NCBI RefSeq assembly: GCF_034259425.1
Contig: NZ_JAXIVU010000001.1
Coordinates: forward strand, 62,001 to 126,000
Direction of reading: 5' to 3'
DNA from: Denitrificimonas halotolerans
Lineage (GTDB): Bacteria; Pseudomonadota; Gammaproteobacteria; Pseudomonadales; Pseudomonadaceae
Length of the DNA: 64,000 nucleotides
Shown here: positions 1 through 8,861 of the stretch, one piece after another
How the letters are laid out: each line of letters opens with the position of its first letter
Position numbering within the stretch: the stretch's first letter is position 1
The notes under the pieces: generated by a model
Seen by the model: the letters and a program-made list of their open reading frames with translations, nothing else
Told to the model about the DNA's origin: nothing
Databases searched by the model: none
Program-made: the position numbers and the translations under genes

Positions 1-655
1 CCACGATATCAATGGCAATGTTGTCATTTTCAAAGTTTTTCCGAATATCTTCCAAGTGCCGTGAAATATCAATATAAGACACTTGCTCACCTGTTTCAGG
101 ATTCAACTCCTGCAAGTCAGCACTAACCATAGCGGCGCTTAAATCATTAGCAACCAACTGACCGATCTTTCCAGACCGCTCAGTGTTACGGCGTACCTGC
201 TGTAAATCCTGCTCGGTACCGTTGTAGTGCGGTGGCACAACAACATCACCCTTATAGCCTTGCTCGGTAACTTCAATATAACGCGTGTTAGGTGTAAATA
301 AAGAGCTCACACTGGCACGGCGCACCCCTGGAATAAAGAAAACCTCATCCGTGACTTGACGCAACGCATCAAGAAACTCTGGGTTATAAATATCCCCTTC
401 ACCTTTCCAGCGCACACTCACAAGAATATTGTTAGCGCCAGAGAAAGTATCGCTGTAATGCAAAAAGTTCTGCATAAAAGGATGGTTGACTGGAATCTGC
501 TTATTAAATCCCGGATCCAAACGGATCCCCGTAGCGCTGTAACCCAACACTAATGTAATCAACACAAACAACACTAATAATGACCGGCGCCAAGCAAGCA
601 GCGTATCTGCAGACCACTTAACCATCCGCTCGACCTTTGACTGTTGGTTACCCAT
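1..655 (-). CDS. RND/MMPL-family exporter, N-terminal part (gene runs off the window)
   Basis: An open frame starts at the ATG at 653-655 and continues without a stop to base 1, giving about 218 codons. After a short basic N-terminus there is one hydrophobic helix at about residues 17-37, then a long hydrophilic stretch that fits the first periplasmic loop of an RND superfamily exporter (MMPL type). The remaining membrane helices would lie beyond the edge. It starts 9 bases after the stop of the YCF48-like gene, so the two are co-transcribed. RND/YCF48/DUF1302/DUF1329 gene sets recur in pathways for hydrophobic substrates. A role in steroid or intermediate transport is inference. Confidence 0.72.
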   Translation of the reverse strand, partial: MGNQQSKVERMVKWSADTLLAWRRSLLVLFVLITLVLGYSATGIRLDPGFNKQIPVNHPFMQNFLHYSDTFSGANNILVSVRWKGEGDIYNPEFLDALRQVTDEVFFIPGVRRASVSSLFTPNTRYIEVTEQGYKGDVVVPPHYNGTEQDLQQVRRNTERSGKIGQLVANDLSAAMVSADLQELNPETGEQVSYIDISRHLEDIRKNFENDNIAIDIV

Positions 656-664
656 GATCTTCTC

Positions 665-1639
665 CTATTCGTTCCACGCTGTTACGTGACTGTAAAAGCT
701 CTTCATTACACCGCGCTGCCCAGCAGCAACAACATTGCCATTGGGTAAGATCACCGCAGAAGTTAACGTACCCAAGCCATTGATATGACTGGTATCAACC
801 AATTGACCTTGATCATTCAAAGAAACCAACAGACCACCGGTCCCCACGATCACCATTTGCTTACCACTGTCAGAAACGGCATGGCCATAGAGTGGCAGCT
901 CACTATCAATATCAATTTGCGTCCAAGTATCGCCATTGTTCGCACTATAGAACACGTGCCCACGCATACCGTAAGCCACCCAGCGCGAACCATTTAAATG
1001 AGCCACTCCAAATAAAGATCCTTGGTAAAAAGGCTCCAAACGCTCCCAAGATGCACCACCGTCAAAACTGCGCAGCACCAAGCCCATCTCACCGACCATA
1101 AGCCGCGTATCAGCTGAATCACCCGCCATCGCACTCAAGTGCTCACCAAAAATATCCAATTCTTGCGGGGTAAAACTCTTGCCAGCATCATCAGAAATGT
1201 AAAATTTACCAAAGCTGCCATAAGCAAAAACATGCTGCCCATCAGCACTCCAAGTGCCTAATAGCGGCTCACCACTCTCTGAATCAAGATTAATCAACTC
1301 CCAGCTCATACCGCCATCAGCGCTACGTAAAATAAGGCTGTCATGCCCCACTGCAAGCAAGACATCATCCGACAATGCAGTGATGTCTGTCAGAGTCACA
1401 GGAACCTCCTGATCATCATGAGTCAATTTCCAAGCTTGGCCGCTGTTTTCACTGACAACAATTGCGCCACGCTCACCCACAGCTACAAGTTTGTCACCCA
1501 CAGCAACAAGGTCGTTAAACTGAACTCTTCGGACATTAAAATTTTCGCTGTCTTCCTCATTGCCGTCTCGGGGAGAGAATGCAAATAAAACAAGTGCTGC
1601 GACCAGTATGCAAAATGAGTAGCTGATTAATCTGTACAT
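665..1639 (-). CDS. YCF48-like exported beta-propeller protein (BNR repeats)
   Basis: A 324-residue protein from the ATG at 1637-1639, which has a GGGAG ribosome site 6-7 bases upstream. A longer frame to 1696 lacks such support. An N-terminal hydrophobic segment (about residues 5-20) acts as signal peptide or membrane anchor. The body holds repeated units with the pattern G-x-x-G-x-x-x-x-S-x-D-x-G-x-x-W, typical of BNR/YCF48 propellers. YCF48 is known as a photosystem II assembly factor, but in heterotrophs this family sits beside RND exporters, as here. Its function is unknown; it may be a periplasmic partner of the downstream exporter. Confidence 0.75.
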   Translation of the reverse strand: MYRLISYSFCILVAALVLFAFSPRDGNEEDSENFNVRRVQFNDLVAVGDKLVAVGERGAIVVSENSGQAWKLTHDDQEVPVTLTDITALSDDVLLAVGHDSLILRSADGGMSWELINLDSESGEPLLGTWSADGQHVFAYGSFGKFYISDDAGKSFTPQELDIFGEHLSAMAGDSADTRLMVGEMGLVLRSFDGGASWERLEPFYQGSLFGVAHLNGSRWVAYGMRGHVFYSANNGDTWTQIDIDSELPLYGHAVSDSGKQMVIVGTGGLLVSLNDQGQLVDTSHINGLGTLTSAVILPNGNVVAAGQRGVMKSFYSHVTAWNE

Positions 1640-1840
1640 GGAACTCTCCCGCTTAGAGTTTTCGCGTTGGTTTTCAAGCCAAACCACGGACCTCAATTTA
1701 TTGTAATTTCTTAAGGGCTATCCTGATGTTCGTCCTGATCGAAAATCAACGCATCGTTCAAATGGGTTATATAGAAATAAGAGTTACGCAATCAAAAAAT
1801 CAGGAGCAAAAGCCTACGACTAAAGAACTAAAATCAAGGT

Positions 1841-1881
1841 AAAAAAAAGCCGCCAATACGCTAAGTATGGCGGCTTTTTTT
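1841..1881 (-). terminator. Intrinsic terminator of the C/D-ring operon
   Basis: A hairpin at 1849-1874 has GCCGCC/GGCGGC at its base. On the minus strand a run of eight T follows (A-run 1841-1848 on plus), and six T follow on plus. It lies 22 bases after the stop of the last thiolase gene. Confidence 0.85.
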
Positions 1882-1895
1882 ATGAGAAAAATGAT

Positions 1896-3101
1896 TTACT
1901 GTGGAATTTCAAATAAGCCCGCAGCTCCCATTCCCCCACCAATACACATTGATACAACAACGTATTTAACCTTACGGCGACGACCTTCAATAAGCGCATG
2001 CCCCACCATACGTGCGCCACTCATACCAAATGGATGACCCACAGAAATCGCACCACCATTGACGTTGAGTTTATCGTTATCGATTCCTAAATGATCACGG
2101 CAATACAGCACTTGTGAAGCAAAGGCTTCGTTAATTTCCCAAAGCCCAATATCTTCCACTTTCAGATTAAAACGCTCCAGTAATTTAGGAATCGCAAATA
2201 CAGGACCAATGCCCATCTCTTCAGGATCGCAACCAGCAACTGCAACACCGCGATAAATACCTAAAGGCTCTAACCCACGGCGGTCTGCTTCTTCACGCGA
2301 CATTAATAAACAGGCCGCAGCACCATCGGAAAATTGTGATGCATTACCTGCAGTAATATGCTTACCTTCAGCAACCCACTCACCATCCTTCCAGACAGTT
2401 TTTAACCCTTGCAAGCCTTCCAAGGTCGTAGACGGACGATTGCACTCATCACGATCAGCAACCACTTCTTTAGAGCCTGCTGGAGTACCATCTTTTTCAA
2501 ATAATTTCATGTGTGCTTTTAACGGCACAATCTCATCATCAAAAAGCCCTGCTTCCTGTGCAGCAGCTGTACGCTGCTGACTCTGCAGTGCGTAAGCATC
2601 CTGAGCTTCACGTGTAATACCGTAGCGCTCAGCAACAATTTCTGCCGTTTCAATCATTGGTATATAGGCAGCAGGTGCGACTTCCATCACTGCTTCAGAG
2701 CGTGCACGATAAGCATTTTTATGCTTATTCTGTGTCAGTGACAATGACTCAACACCGCCGCCAATAGCCACATCTAGCTCACCACACATGATGCCTTTAG
2801 CGGCTTCGCTGATTGCCATCAAGCCTGAAGCACACATACGGTCCACAGCCATTCCCGCTACACTATTAGGCAACCCACCGGTATATGCACACAAACGGCC
2901 AATATTGTAGCCTTGTGTACCCTGTTGTACCGCAGCTCCCATTATCACGTCATCGACGTCTGCTGGATCAATACCTGCGCGCTCCACTACAGCACGAATA
3001 ACATGGCCACCCAATACTGGTGCTTCAGTATCATTAAAGGAACCGCGAAATGATTTGGTCAGCGCTGTACGCGCTGTTGAAACAATAACAACCTCTTTCA
3101 T
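1896..3101 (-). CDS. Acetyl-CoA acyltransferase (thiolase)
   Basis: A 401-residue thiolase, the usual length. The acyl-binding cysteine is in DRMCASG (C90). The second active-site elements are GHPFGMSG (H356) and the C-terminal SMCIGGGMG cysteine (C386), and NEAFAS is also present. It should catalyse CoA-dependent cleavage of a 3-oxoacyl-CoA during side-chain or C/D-ring degradation. It is the last gene of a 15-gene operon, 18 bases after maoC and just before a terminator. It is more like ordinary acetyl-CoA acetyltransferases than the FadA6-like thiolase upstream, so its exact substrate is not assigned. Confidence 0.9.
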   Translation of the reverse strand: MKEVVIVSTARTALTKSFRGSFNDTEAPVLGGHVIRAVVERAGIDPADVDDVIMGAAVQQGTQGYNIGRLCAYTGGLPNSVAGMAVDRMCASGLMAISEAAKGIMCGELDVAIGGGVESLSLTQNKHKNAYRARSEAVMEVAPAAYIPMIETAEIVAERYGITREAQDAYALQSQQRTAAAQEAGLFDDEIVPLKAHMKLFEKDGTPAGSKEVVADRDECNRPSTTLEGLQGLKTVWKDGEWVAEGKHITAGNASQFSDGAAACLLMSREEADRRGLEPLGIYRGVAVAGCDPEEMGIGPVFAIPKLLERFNLKVEDIGLWEINEAFASQVLYCRDHLGIDNDKLNVNGGAISVGHPFGMSGARMVGHALIEGRRRKVKYVVVSMCIGGGMGAAGLFEIPQ

Positions 3102-3119
3102 GGAAGATTCCCCAGTCGT

Positions 3120-3587
3120 TTATGCAAAAGTATAGCGGCTGATGGTATCCACCACGCACGCAGGGCGATCACTACCTTCGATTTCAATAGTGACACGTAC
3201 AACAACTTGAACCGCGCCATTGGCGAGGCTTTCAACACCTGTAACCTCACCGCTACCACGAATCCGCGACCCCACTACAACGGGCGCAGGAAAACGAATG
3301 CGATCACAACCATAGTTCACACCCATAGCTAAGTTTTCTACTGTCATCAACTGCGGTAAAAAATAATTCACCAGTGACAGCGTGAGATACCCATGGGCAA
3401 CTGTTGCACCAAAAGGCCCCTCTTTAGCTCGGACAGGATCTACATGGATCCACTGATGATCCCCGGTTGCATCGGCAAATTGATCAATACGATCTTGCTC
3501 AATCAACAACCAATCGGTCACACCTAACGAATGCCCCACTGCAGCCTCTAAACTGGCTGCGTTGGAAAATACTGTACTCATAGTCAT
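3120..3587 (-). CDS. MaoC-like (R)-specific enoyl-CoA hydratase
   Basis: A 155-residue single hot-dog protein. The hydratase motif TGDHQWIHVD gives a catalytic Asp43/His48 pair, followed by PFGATVAHGYLTLSL, the second family signature. The start at 3587 has GGAG five bases upstream; a second ATG at 3581 is possible. Known MaoC hydratases add water to a trans-2-enoyl-CoA. Between ipdF and a thiolase, it likely serves beta-oxidation of a side chain or an opened C/D-ring intermediate. Gap to the next gene is 18 bases. Confidence 0.85.
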   Translation of the reverse strand: MTMSTVFSNAASLEAAVGHSLGVTDWLLIEQDRIDQFADATGDHQWIHVDPVRAKEGPFGATVAHGYLTLSLVNYFLPQLMTVENLAMGVNYGCDRIRFPAPVVVGSRIRGSGEVTGVESLANGAVQVVVRVTIEIEGSDRPACVVDTISRYTFA

Positions 3588-3607
3588 GCTCTCCGTCTCA
3601 AACAGCC

Positions 3608-4405
3608 TTATGCTTGCTGCGAACTCACTGACAACACTTCACCGGTCATATAAGAAGAATAGTCGCTGGCTAAAAACATCATTACGTTTGCCACTTCCCA
3701 AACTTCCGCACCACGACCAAAGGCCTCACGGCTTTCAAGTTCTTTAAGCAATTCTTCTGGAGCAGACTTACGCAACATTGGATGCACAGCCAACGAAGGT
3801 GCAACAGCATTGATGCGTACACCAAACTCAGCTGCTTCTAGCGCGGTGCAACGTGTAAACGCCATAACACCTGCTTTAGCTGCAGCATAGTGCGACTGCT
3901 CTTTTTGTGCTCGCCACCCCAAAACAGAGGCGTTATTGACAATCACACCGCCATTACCACGTTGCTTCATCATTTTGAGCATATAGCGTGTCATACGCAT
4001 AGTGCCGTTAAGGGTTACATCTAAAACTTTATTCCACTCACTGTCTTCCATGTCTAAGAGTGCGCATGTAGTACCAAGGCCCGCGTTATTGATCAAGATA
4101 TCAACACCACCAAGCTTTTCTTCAGCAAAATCAATCAATGCTTGCACTTCTTCTTCGTTGGTGACATTACATAGCTGTCCCCAAACCTGATCAGAACCAC
4201 TTTGTTCTTTTAAAGCCGCGACAGATTTTTCCAAACGCCCTTGGTGAACATCACTGATCACAATACCTCGACAGCCTTCTTCCATCGCCTTCGTTGCAGC
4301 AGCAAAACCAATACCAGCGCCTGCTGCAGCTGTGATCAATACAGAGCGGCCTTTTAACAGGCCATGTCCTGGCACATAGGCCGGATTACGGGTTACATCG
4401 TTCAT
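3608..4405 (-). CDS. ipdF: SDR, IpdF-like 5-hydroxy-HIP-CoA reductase
   Basis: A 265-residue short-chain dehydrogenase. The opening PAYVPGHGLLKG before the nucleotide site TAAAGAGIG is, from memory, characteristic of actinobacterial IpdF (Rv3559c). NNAG, the catalytic NNAS serine and the YAAAK Tyr-Lys pair are all present. IpdF oxidoreductases act on the 5-hydroxyl/oxo group of methylhexahydroindanedione-propanoyl-CoA after rings A/B are removed. The neighbours (ACAD pairs, ipdABC, echA20, fadA6) are the same set found around ipdF in mycobacteria, which supports the name. Only two bases separate it from the upstream ACAD gene. Confidence 0.78.
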   Translation of the reverse strand: MNDVTRNPAYVPGHGLLKGRSVLITAAAGAGIGFAAATKAMEEGCRGIVISDVHQGRLEKSVAALKEQSGSDQVWGQLCNVTNEEEVQALIDFAEEKLGGVDILINNAGLGTTCALLDMEDSEWNKVLDVTLNGTMRMTRYMLKMMKQRGNGGVIVNNASVLGWRAQKEQSHYAAAKAGVMAFTRCTALEAAEFGVRINAVAPSLAVHPMLRKSAPEELLKELESREAFGRGAEVWEVANVMMFLASDYSSYMTGEVLSVSSQQA

Positions 4406-4407
4406 TT

Positions 4408-5592
4408 TTATCTGCCTTTTGCTTCTTTGGGCATACCCAGACCACGCTCAGCAATAATATTGCGCTGAATCTGGCTAGTACCACCATAAATAGTGTCGGA
4501 TCGAGTAAACAGGAACAATGATTGCAAACGCGTTAAGTTATAAGGCGCACTGTCTATCATCTCTGCTTCAGGCCCTAAGACATCCATTGCTAAAGCACCA
4601 AGATGTCGGTGCCAAGTTGACCAGTGCAATTTATAAACTAAAGCTGAACTATCTGGCCCACTACGCTCATCTTGTGACAACATGCGCATCGCGTTATAAC
4701 GCATCAAACGTAAGCCTGTATGGGCTTCCGCAATACGTTGACGAATCACTGAGTCTTGTGCTGAACCGTTTTCTTTAGCAATGCGGATAATTTCATTGAG
4801 CTCATTTTGGAATTGCATCTGCTGTCCCAAAGTTGATACACCACGCTCAAAGCCCAGCAACCCCATTGCAATCGACCAACCTTCACCGGGCTGTCCTACA
4901 ATATCGTCAGCTACAGCCCCATCAAAAAACACTTCATTAAACTCTGAAGTACCAGTGAGCTGCTCAATCGGACAAACAGTGATTTGCGGCTGATCCATTT
5001 TGACTAAAAAGAAGCCTAAACCACGGTGTGCAACAGAATCCGGATCTGTCCGCGCAATCACAAAACACCAGTCAGACTCGTGAGCTAAGGATGTCCAAAT
5101 CTTCTGCCCAGTGATTCGCCACTGCCCTGTAGTTGGATCCTGTACCGCACGAGTGCGTACGTTCGCTAGATCCGAGCCCGCAGACGGTTCTGAATACCCC
5201 TGACACCAAAACTCAGTACCTTTAAGAATACCTGGCAAGTACTTTTCTTTTTGCTCTTGCGAACCAAACGCAATCAAAGTGGGTGCTGTTAAACCTTCAC
5301 CAATATGACCAATACGGCCTGGTGCACCAGCGCGAGCATACTCTTCAGCAAAAATAACTTGCTGTTCAATAGAAGCTCCACGCCCACCATACTCTTGAGG
5401 TAAACCAATACCCACCCAGTTGCCTTCAGCTAACTTTTGCTCCCAGCGCTTACGCTCTTCTGGAAACATATGTTCATCACCTGGACCACCACGAAACTTG
5501 AGGTGTTCAAATTCACCACACAGATTCTCTTTAAGCCAACCGGCGATTTCCTCACGAAAACGTTCGTCTTCGGCACTAAAAGTCAGTTTCAT
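4408..5592 (-). CDS. Acyl-CoA dehydrogenase, large-type subunit of a heteromeric pair
   Basis: A 394-residue ACAD. Visible motifs are YSEPSAGSDLA (flavin/substrate loop), a GQKIWTS strand, and the C-terminal YGGTSQIQRNIIAERGL flavin-binding segment. The position that is Glu in medium-chain ACADs (Y-E-G-T) is Gly here. The gene overlaps or abuts a second, divergent ACAD (5592-6782) whose stop meets its start. Known steroid ACADs are alpha2beta2 heteromers encoded by such adjacent unequal genes. It probably dehydrogenates a steroid side-chain or HIP-CoA thioester; position next to ipdF favours C/D-ring work (FadE30-like), but this is inference. Confidence 0.85.
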   Translation of the reverse strand: MKLTFSAEDERFREEIAGWLKENLCGEFEHLKFRGGPGDEHMFPEERKRWEQKLAEGNWVGIGLPQEYGGRGASIEQQVIFAEEYARAGAPGRIGHIGEGLTAPTLIAFGSQEQKEKYLPGILKGTEFWCQGYSEPSAGSDLANVRTRAVQDPTTGQWRITGQKIWTSLAHESDWCFVIARTDPDSVAHRGLGFFLVKMDQPQITVCPIEQLTGTSEFNEVFFDGAVADDIVGQPGEGWSIAMGLLGFERGVSTLGQQMQFQNELNEIIRIAKENGSAQDSVIRQRIAEAHTGLRLMRYNAMRMLSQDERSGPDSSALVYKLHWSTWHRHLGALAMDVLGPEAEMIDSAPYNLTRLQSLFLFTRSDTIYGGTSQIQRNIIAERGLGMPKEAKGR

Positions 5593-6782
5593 TAGGCGTT
5601 CTCCGAGTCCAGTAACATGGCTGCAATGAGCTCGCGCTGCGCAGCACCATTACCAAGATAAAGCTCACTGGCTTTGGCGCGTTTAAAGTACAGTTGGATA
5701 TCATACTCAGCAGTAAAACCAACCCCACCAAACATTTGCAGTGCGCTACCCGCGTTATAAAAAACAGTATCAGAGCAATAACCTTTGGCCATTGCTGCAG
5801 CTTCTTCCAGTTCACTCGCCAACACTGCGTCACCTTGTGGGTCGAGTTCTTCGCTGGCAATACACGCAGCGTAATACACAGCAGAACGCGCCACTTCAGT
5901 TTTCAGTTTCATATCCGCAGCTTTATGCTTGATCGCTTGATAACTCGCAATGGCACGACCAAATTGCTCACGCTCTAAGGTATATTCAACAGCCAAATCT
6001 AAAGACTCGGAGGCAACACCTAGCTGCTCTGCTGCCAATGCAACTTTAGCCAGTGCCAAAGTCTTCTTTAGCTTAGGCCAAGCCTGACCCGCTTGACCAA
6101 GGCACTGGTTTGACTCAACCTGCACAGCGCTGAGCTTAATTTTTGCTTGGCGACGTGTTTGATCCATGGTGGGCGTCCAAGTCGCCATCACTCCATCCGT
6201 GGTGGCTGGGAGCGCAAACAGAGAAATACCTTCAGTACCTGTCGACCCTGCTTCACGAGCGGCAATAATTAACAGCTCAGCCGTATCACCATCCAGTACA
6301 TAACTCAATTCACCATTGAGCACATAACCTGTGTCTGTTGCCTGCCAAGTTGCTGTAATAGCTGCAGCATCCCAAGTGCCTGATAAACGGGCTGCTTGCG
6401 GTCCAACCCAAGCTAATGTTGCCGTCTGTCCTTCAGCTATTGCAGGTAAAAGCTGTTGCTTTTGCTCATCTGAAGCTGTGAGCAACACAGCATTCGTAGC
6501 AAATGCAGTAGTCGCAAGAAACGGAGAGCAAAACAGCTTGCGGCCCATTTGTTCCAGCACAATGGCGAGGTAGACATAACTCATACCTAAGCCACCGTAC
6601 TCTTCCGGAATGGTAATTGCCTGCAAGTACAATTCATTACAGAGCCTTTGCCAGACGTCAGGATCGTAACTGGATGCTTGAAGCATTGCCTTGCGAACCT
6701 GTTCCGTACTGGATACGTCAGCTAAAAAAGCTTCCGCACTTTCACGAACCATGTATTGTTCGTCAGTAAGTCTAAATTCCAT
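5592..6782 (-). CDS. Acyl-CoA dehydrogenase, small/degenerate partner subunit
   Basis: A 396-residue ACAD-fold protein. ACAD helices are recognisable (EEYGGLGMSYVYLAIVLEQMGR near 60, EREQFGRAIASYQAIKH near 270, QMFGGVGFTAEYDIQLYFKRA near 350). The usual Y-x-G-T-x-x-I-Q-R-N end is replaced by ELYLGNGAAQREL. That loss is typical of the partner subunit in heteromeric steroid ACADs. It shares one base with the downstream ACAD gene and is 13 bases after the SDR, so the two should be made together. It probably forms a complex with the 4408-5592 product. Confidence 0.83.
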   Translation of the reverse strand: MEFRLTDEQYMVRESAEAFLADVSSTEQVRKAMLQASSYDPDVWQRLCNELYLQAITIPEEYGGLGMSYVYLAIVLEQMGRKLFCSPFLATTAFATNAVLLTASDEQKQQLLPAIAEGQTATLAWVGPQAARLSGTWDAAAITATWQATDTGYVLNGELSYVLDGDTAELLIIAAREAGSTGTEGISLFALPATTDGVMATWTPTMDQTRRQAKIKLSAVQVESNQCLGQAGQAWPKLKKTLALAKVALAAEQLGVASESLDLAVEYTLEREQFGRAIASYQAIKHKAADMKLKTEVARSAVYYAACIASEELDPQGDAVLASELEEAAAMAKGYCSDTVFYNAGSALQMFGGVGFTAEYDIQLYFKRAKASELYLGNGAAQRELIAAMLLDSENA

Positions 6783-6795
6783 GACGCCTCCGGGC

Positions 6796-7680
6796 TCAGG
6801 TTCCGTAAACTTTCTGCGCAGGGACTTCTTTGCTCAGCAGGGTTTTCATTGCTTCTCCAACCTCTGCAGGCTCCCAACGCGCACCTTTATCAACACCCTC
6901 TGTGGAGCGCCAACCATCTGCAATTGAAATCTTGCCACCTTCTGACTCAAACACACGGCCAGTGACATGGCTGGATTCTTCCGCAGCCAACCAAGCCAAT
7001 AGGGACGATACATTTTCAGGGGCCCAGTAATCGAAACTGCCATCCGTAGGCGGGGCCATACGTGCAGCCATCGACTCAACAGCAGTTGTCATACCTGTAC
7101 GTGCTGCAGGCGCTACCGCGTTAGCCGTGATGCCATACCGGCCCAACTCAGCGGCTTGGTTTAAAGTCAGTGCCGCGATCCCTGCTTTAGCTGCGGCATA
7201 GTTCGACTGACCAATAGAACCTTGCAAACCTGCACCGGAAGTGGTGTTGATAATGCGAGCATTGACCGACTTACCTTCTTTGGACTGATTGCGCCAGTAC
7301 TGTACTGCATGTGAAGTAATGCAAAAATGGCCTTTCAAGTGCACACTCATAATGGTGTCCCACTCAGCTTCAGTCATTGAAGCAAACATGCGGTCACGGT
7401 TCACGCCAGCATTATTCAAGACACAGTGCAAGTCACCCCAAGTATCAACTGCCTGTTGGACCGCACGTGCACTGTCCTCATAGTTGGTGATATCTGATGT
7501 ATTCACCGCAGCCTTACCACCTGCAGCAATGATTTCATCTACAACTTTTTGTGCAGCTGATTGATTAATATCATTCACTAAAACACTGGCGCCTTCTGCT
7601 GCTAAAACACGCGCATGCGCAGCACCTAACCCACCACCTGCACCGGTAATAATCACAACACGATCGTTTAAAATTCCCAT
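6796..7680 (-). CDS. SDR, 3-hydroxyacyl-CoA dehydrogenase type (Hsd4A/Rv3548c-like)
   Basis: A 294-residue short-chain dehydrogenase. The cofactor motif is TGAGGGLG, followed by NNAGVNRD, a catalytic Ser in NTTSGAG and YAAAK. A long C-terminal tail follows the usual SDR core. The insertion with GMTTAVESMAARM and the tail resemble the 3-hydroxyacyl-CoA dehydrogenases of steroid side-chain degradation and the N-terminal domain of peroxisomal type 4 17beta-HSD. It likely oxidises a 3-hydroxy steroid acyl-CoA. It sits between fadA6 and an ACAD pair, with gaps of 13 and 22 bases. Confidence 0.8.
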   Translation of the reverse strand: MGILNDRVVIITGAGGGLGAAHARVLAAEGASVLVNDINQSAAQKVVDEIIAAGGKAAVNTSDITNYEDSARAVQQAVDTWGDLHCVLNNAGVNRDRMFASMTEAEWDTIMSVHLKGHFCITSHAVQYWRNQSKEGKSVNARIINTTSGAGLQGSIGQSNYAAAKAGIAALTLNQAAELGRYGITANAVAPAARTGMTTAVESMAARMAPPTDGSFDYWAPENVSSLLAWLAAEESSHVTGRVFESEGGKISIADGWRSTEGVDKGARWEPAEVGEAMKTLLSKEVPAQKVYGT

Positions 7681-7702
7681 GTTACATATCCTTCTATTGG
7701 TA

Positions 7703-8857
7703 TTAACCTAAACGTTCAATAATGGTTACGTTCGCCTGACCACCGCCTTCACACATTGTTTGTAAGCCATAACGCTTACCGCTATGTTCCAACTCATGGA
7801 GCAAAGTGGTCATTAAACGTGCACCGGTTGCACCCAGGGGATGGCCTAACGCAATTGCACCGCCGTTTACGTTAGTTTGCGCAGGGTCATAGTCCAGCTC
7901 TTTCTGCCAAGCCATGACAACAGAAGCAAAAGCTTCGTTAATTTCAACTCGATCAATATCAGCCATACGCATGCCCGCTTTCTTTAATGCCACACGGGTC
8001 GCTTCAATCGGAGCACGCAAGTGCCAAATGGGGTCATCACCTCGCACACTCAGGTGATGAATACGTGCACGCGGCGTCAAGTTGTAACGCTTAAGCGCAG
8101 CTTCAGAAACCACCAACATAGCAGCCGAGGCATCACATGTCTGACTGGAAACAGCAGCAGTAATATCGGGATACTCTGGATTCACTGGCTCCAGTGTCGC
8201 CATCTTTTCTAAGCTGGTTTCACGTGGTGTTTCATCAACAGACAGCCCTTCGCAAGGAACGATTTCATCAGCAAAACGACCACTCTGAATCGCTGCAATG
8301 GCACGACGATGACTTTCTAAAGCGAAAGCTTCCATATCAGCACGGCTTAAGCCCCAATGACTAGCAATGCGCTGCGCAGCATAGAACTGATCGACCGGCT
8401 GATTGCCAAAACGTGCCTGCCAGCCTTTACTACCAGAGAACGGGTCAGGAAAGCCCAGCGGCTGGCCAGCCAACATCGCTGTCGAAATAGGAATTTGAGT
8501 CATGGTTTGCACGCCCCCTACTGCAATCACATCTTGCGTGCCACTCATCACGGCTTGTGCAGCAAAATGCAACGCCTGCTGTGATGAACCACACTGACGA
8601 TCGACTGTAGTACCAGGCACGTTTAGTGCTAAACCTGCCGCTAACCAGCTTGTGCGTGCAATATCGCCAGCTTGCGAGCCAACCGTATCAACACAACCGA
8701 AGATCACGTCATCGTATTCATCATCTGGAATACCATTACGCTCAACCAGTGCTTTCAACACATGTGCACCCAAATCAATGGCATGCACATGAGATAAGCC
8801 ACCTTTACGTCGACCTGTAGGGGTACGTAAAACGTCAACAATATAGGCTTCAGCCAT
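7703..8857 (-). CDS. fadA6: FadA6-like thiolase
   Basis: A 384-residue thiolase. The start is the ATG at 8855-8857, just after the upstream ACAD stop; the longer frame to 8962 overlaps that gene and is rejected. The catalytic Cys is in VDRQCGSSQQA (C89). GGAIALGHPLGATGARL and LQTMCEGGGQANVTI carry the other active-site residues. The GGVQTMTQIPISTAM and QTMCEGGG segments match FadA6 of the mycobacterial C/D-ring cluster as I recall it. FadA6 is thought to perform the late thiolysis of the opened C/D-ring CoA thioester, and the neighbours here (echA20, ipdC, ipdAB) belong to the same stage. Confidence 0.83.
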   Translation of the reverse strand: MAEAYIVDVLRTPTGRRKGGLSHVHAIDLGAHVLKALVERNGIPDDEYDDVIFGCVDTVGSQAGDIARTSWLAAGLALNVPGTTVDRQCGSSQQALHFAAQAVMSGTQDVIAVGGVQTMTQIPISTAMLAGQPLGFPDPFSGSKGWQARFGNQPVDQFYAAQRIASHWGLSRADMEAFALESHRRAIAAIQSGRFADEIVPCEGLSVDETPRETSLEKMATLEPVNPEYPDITAAVSSQTCDASAAMLVVSEAALKRYNLTPRARIHHLSVRGDDPIWHLRAPIEATRVALKKAGMRMADIDRVEINEAFASVVMAWQKELDYDPAQTNVNGGAIALGHPLGATGARLMTTLLHELEHSGKRYGLQTMCEGGGQANVTIIERLG

Positions 8858-8861
8858 GGTA

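Noticed and set aside
1728..1747. A half-site GTTCGTCC upstream of the YCF48-like gene
   Set aside because: One half only, two mismatches, no recognisable second half, and 89 bp from the start.
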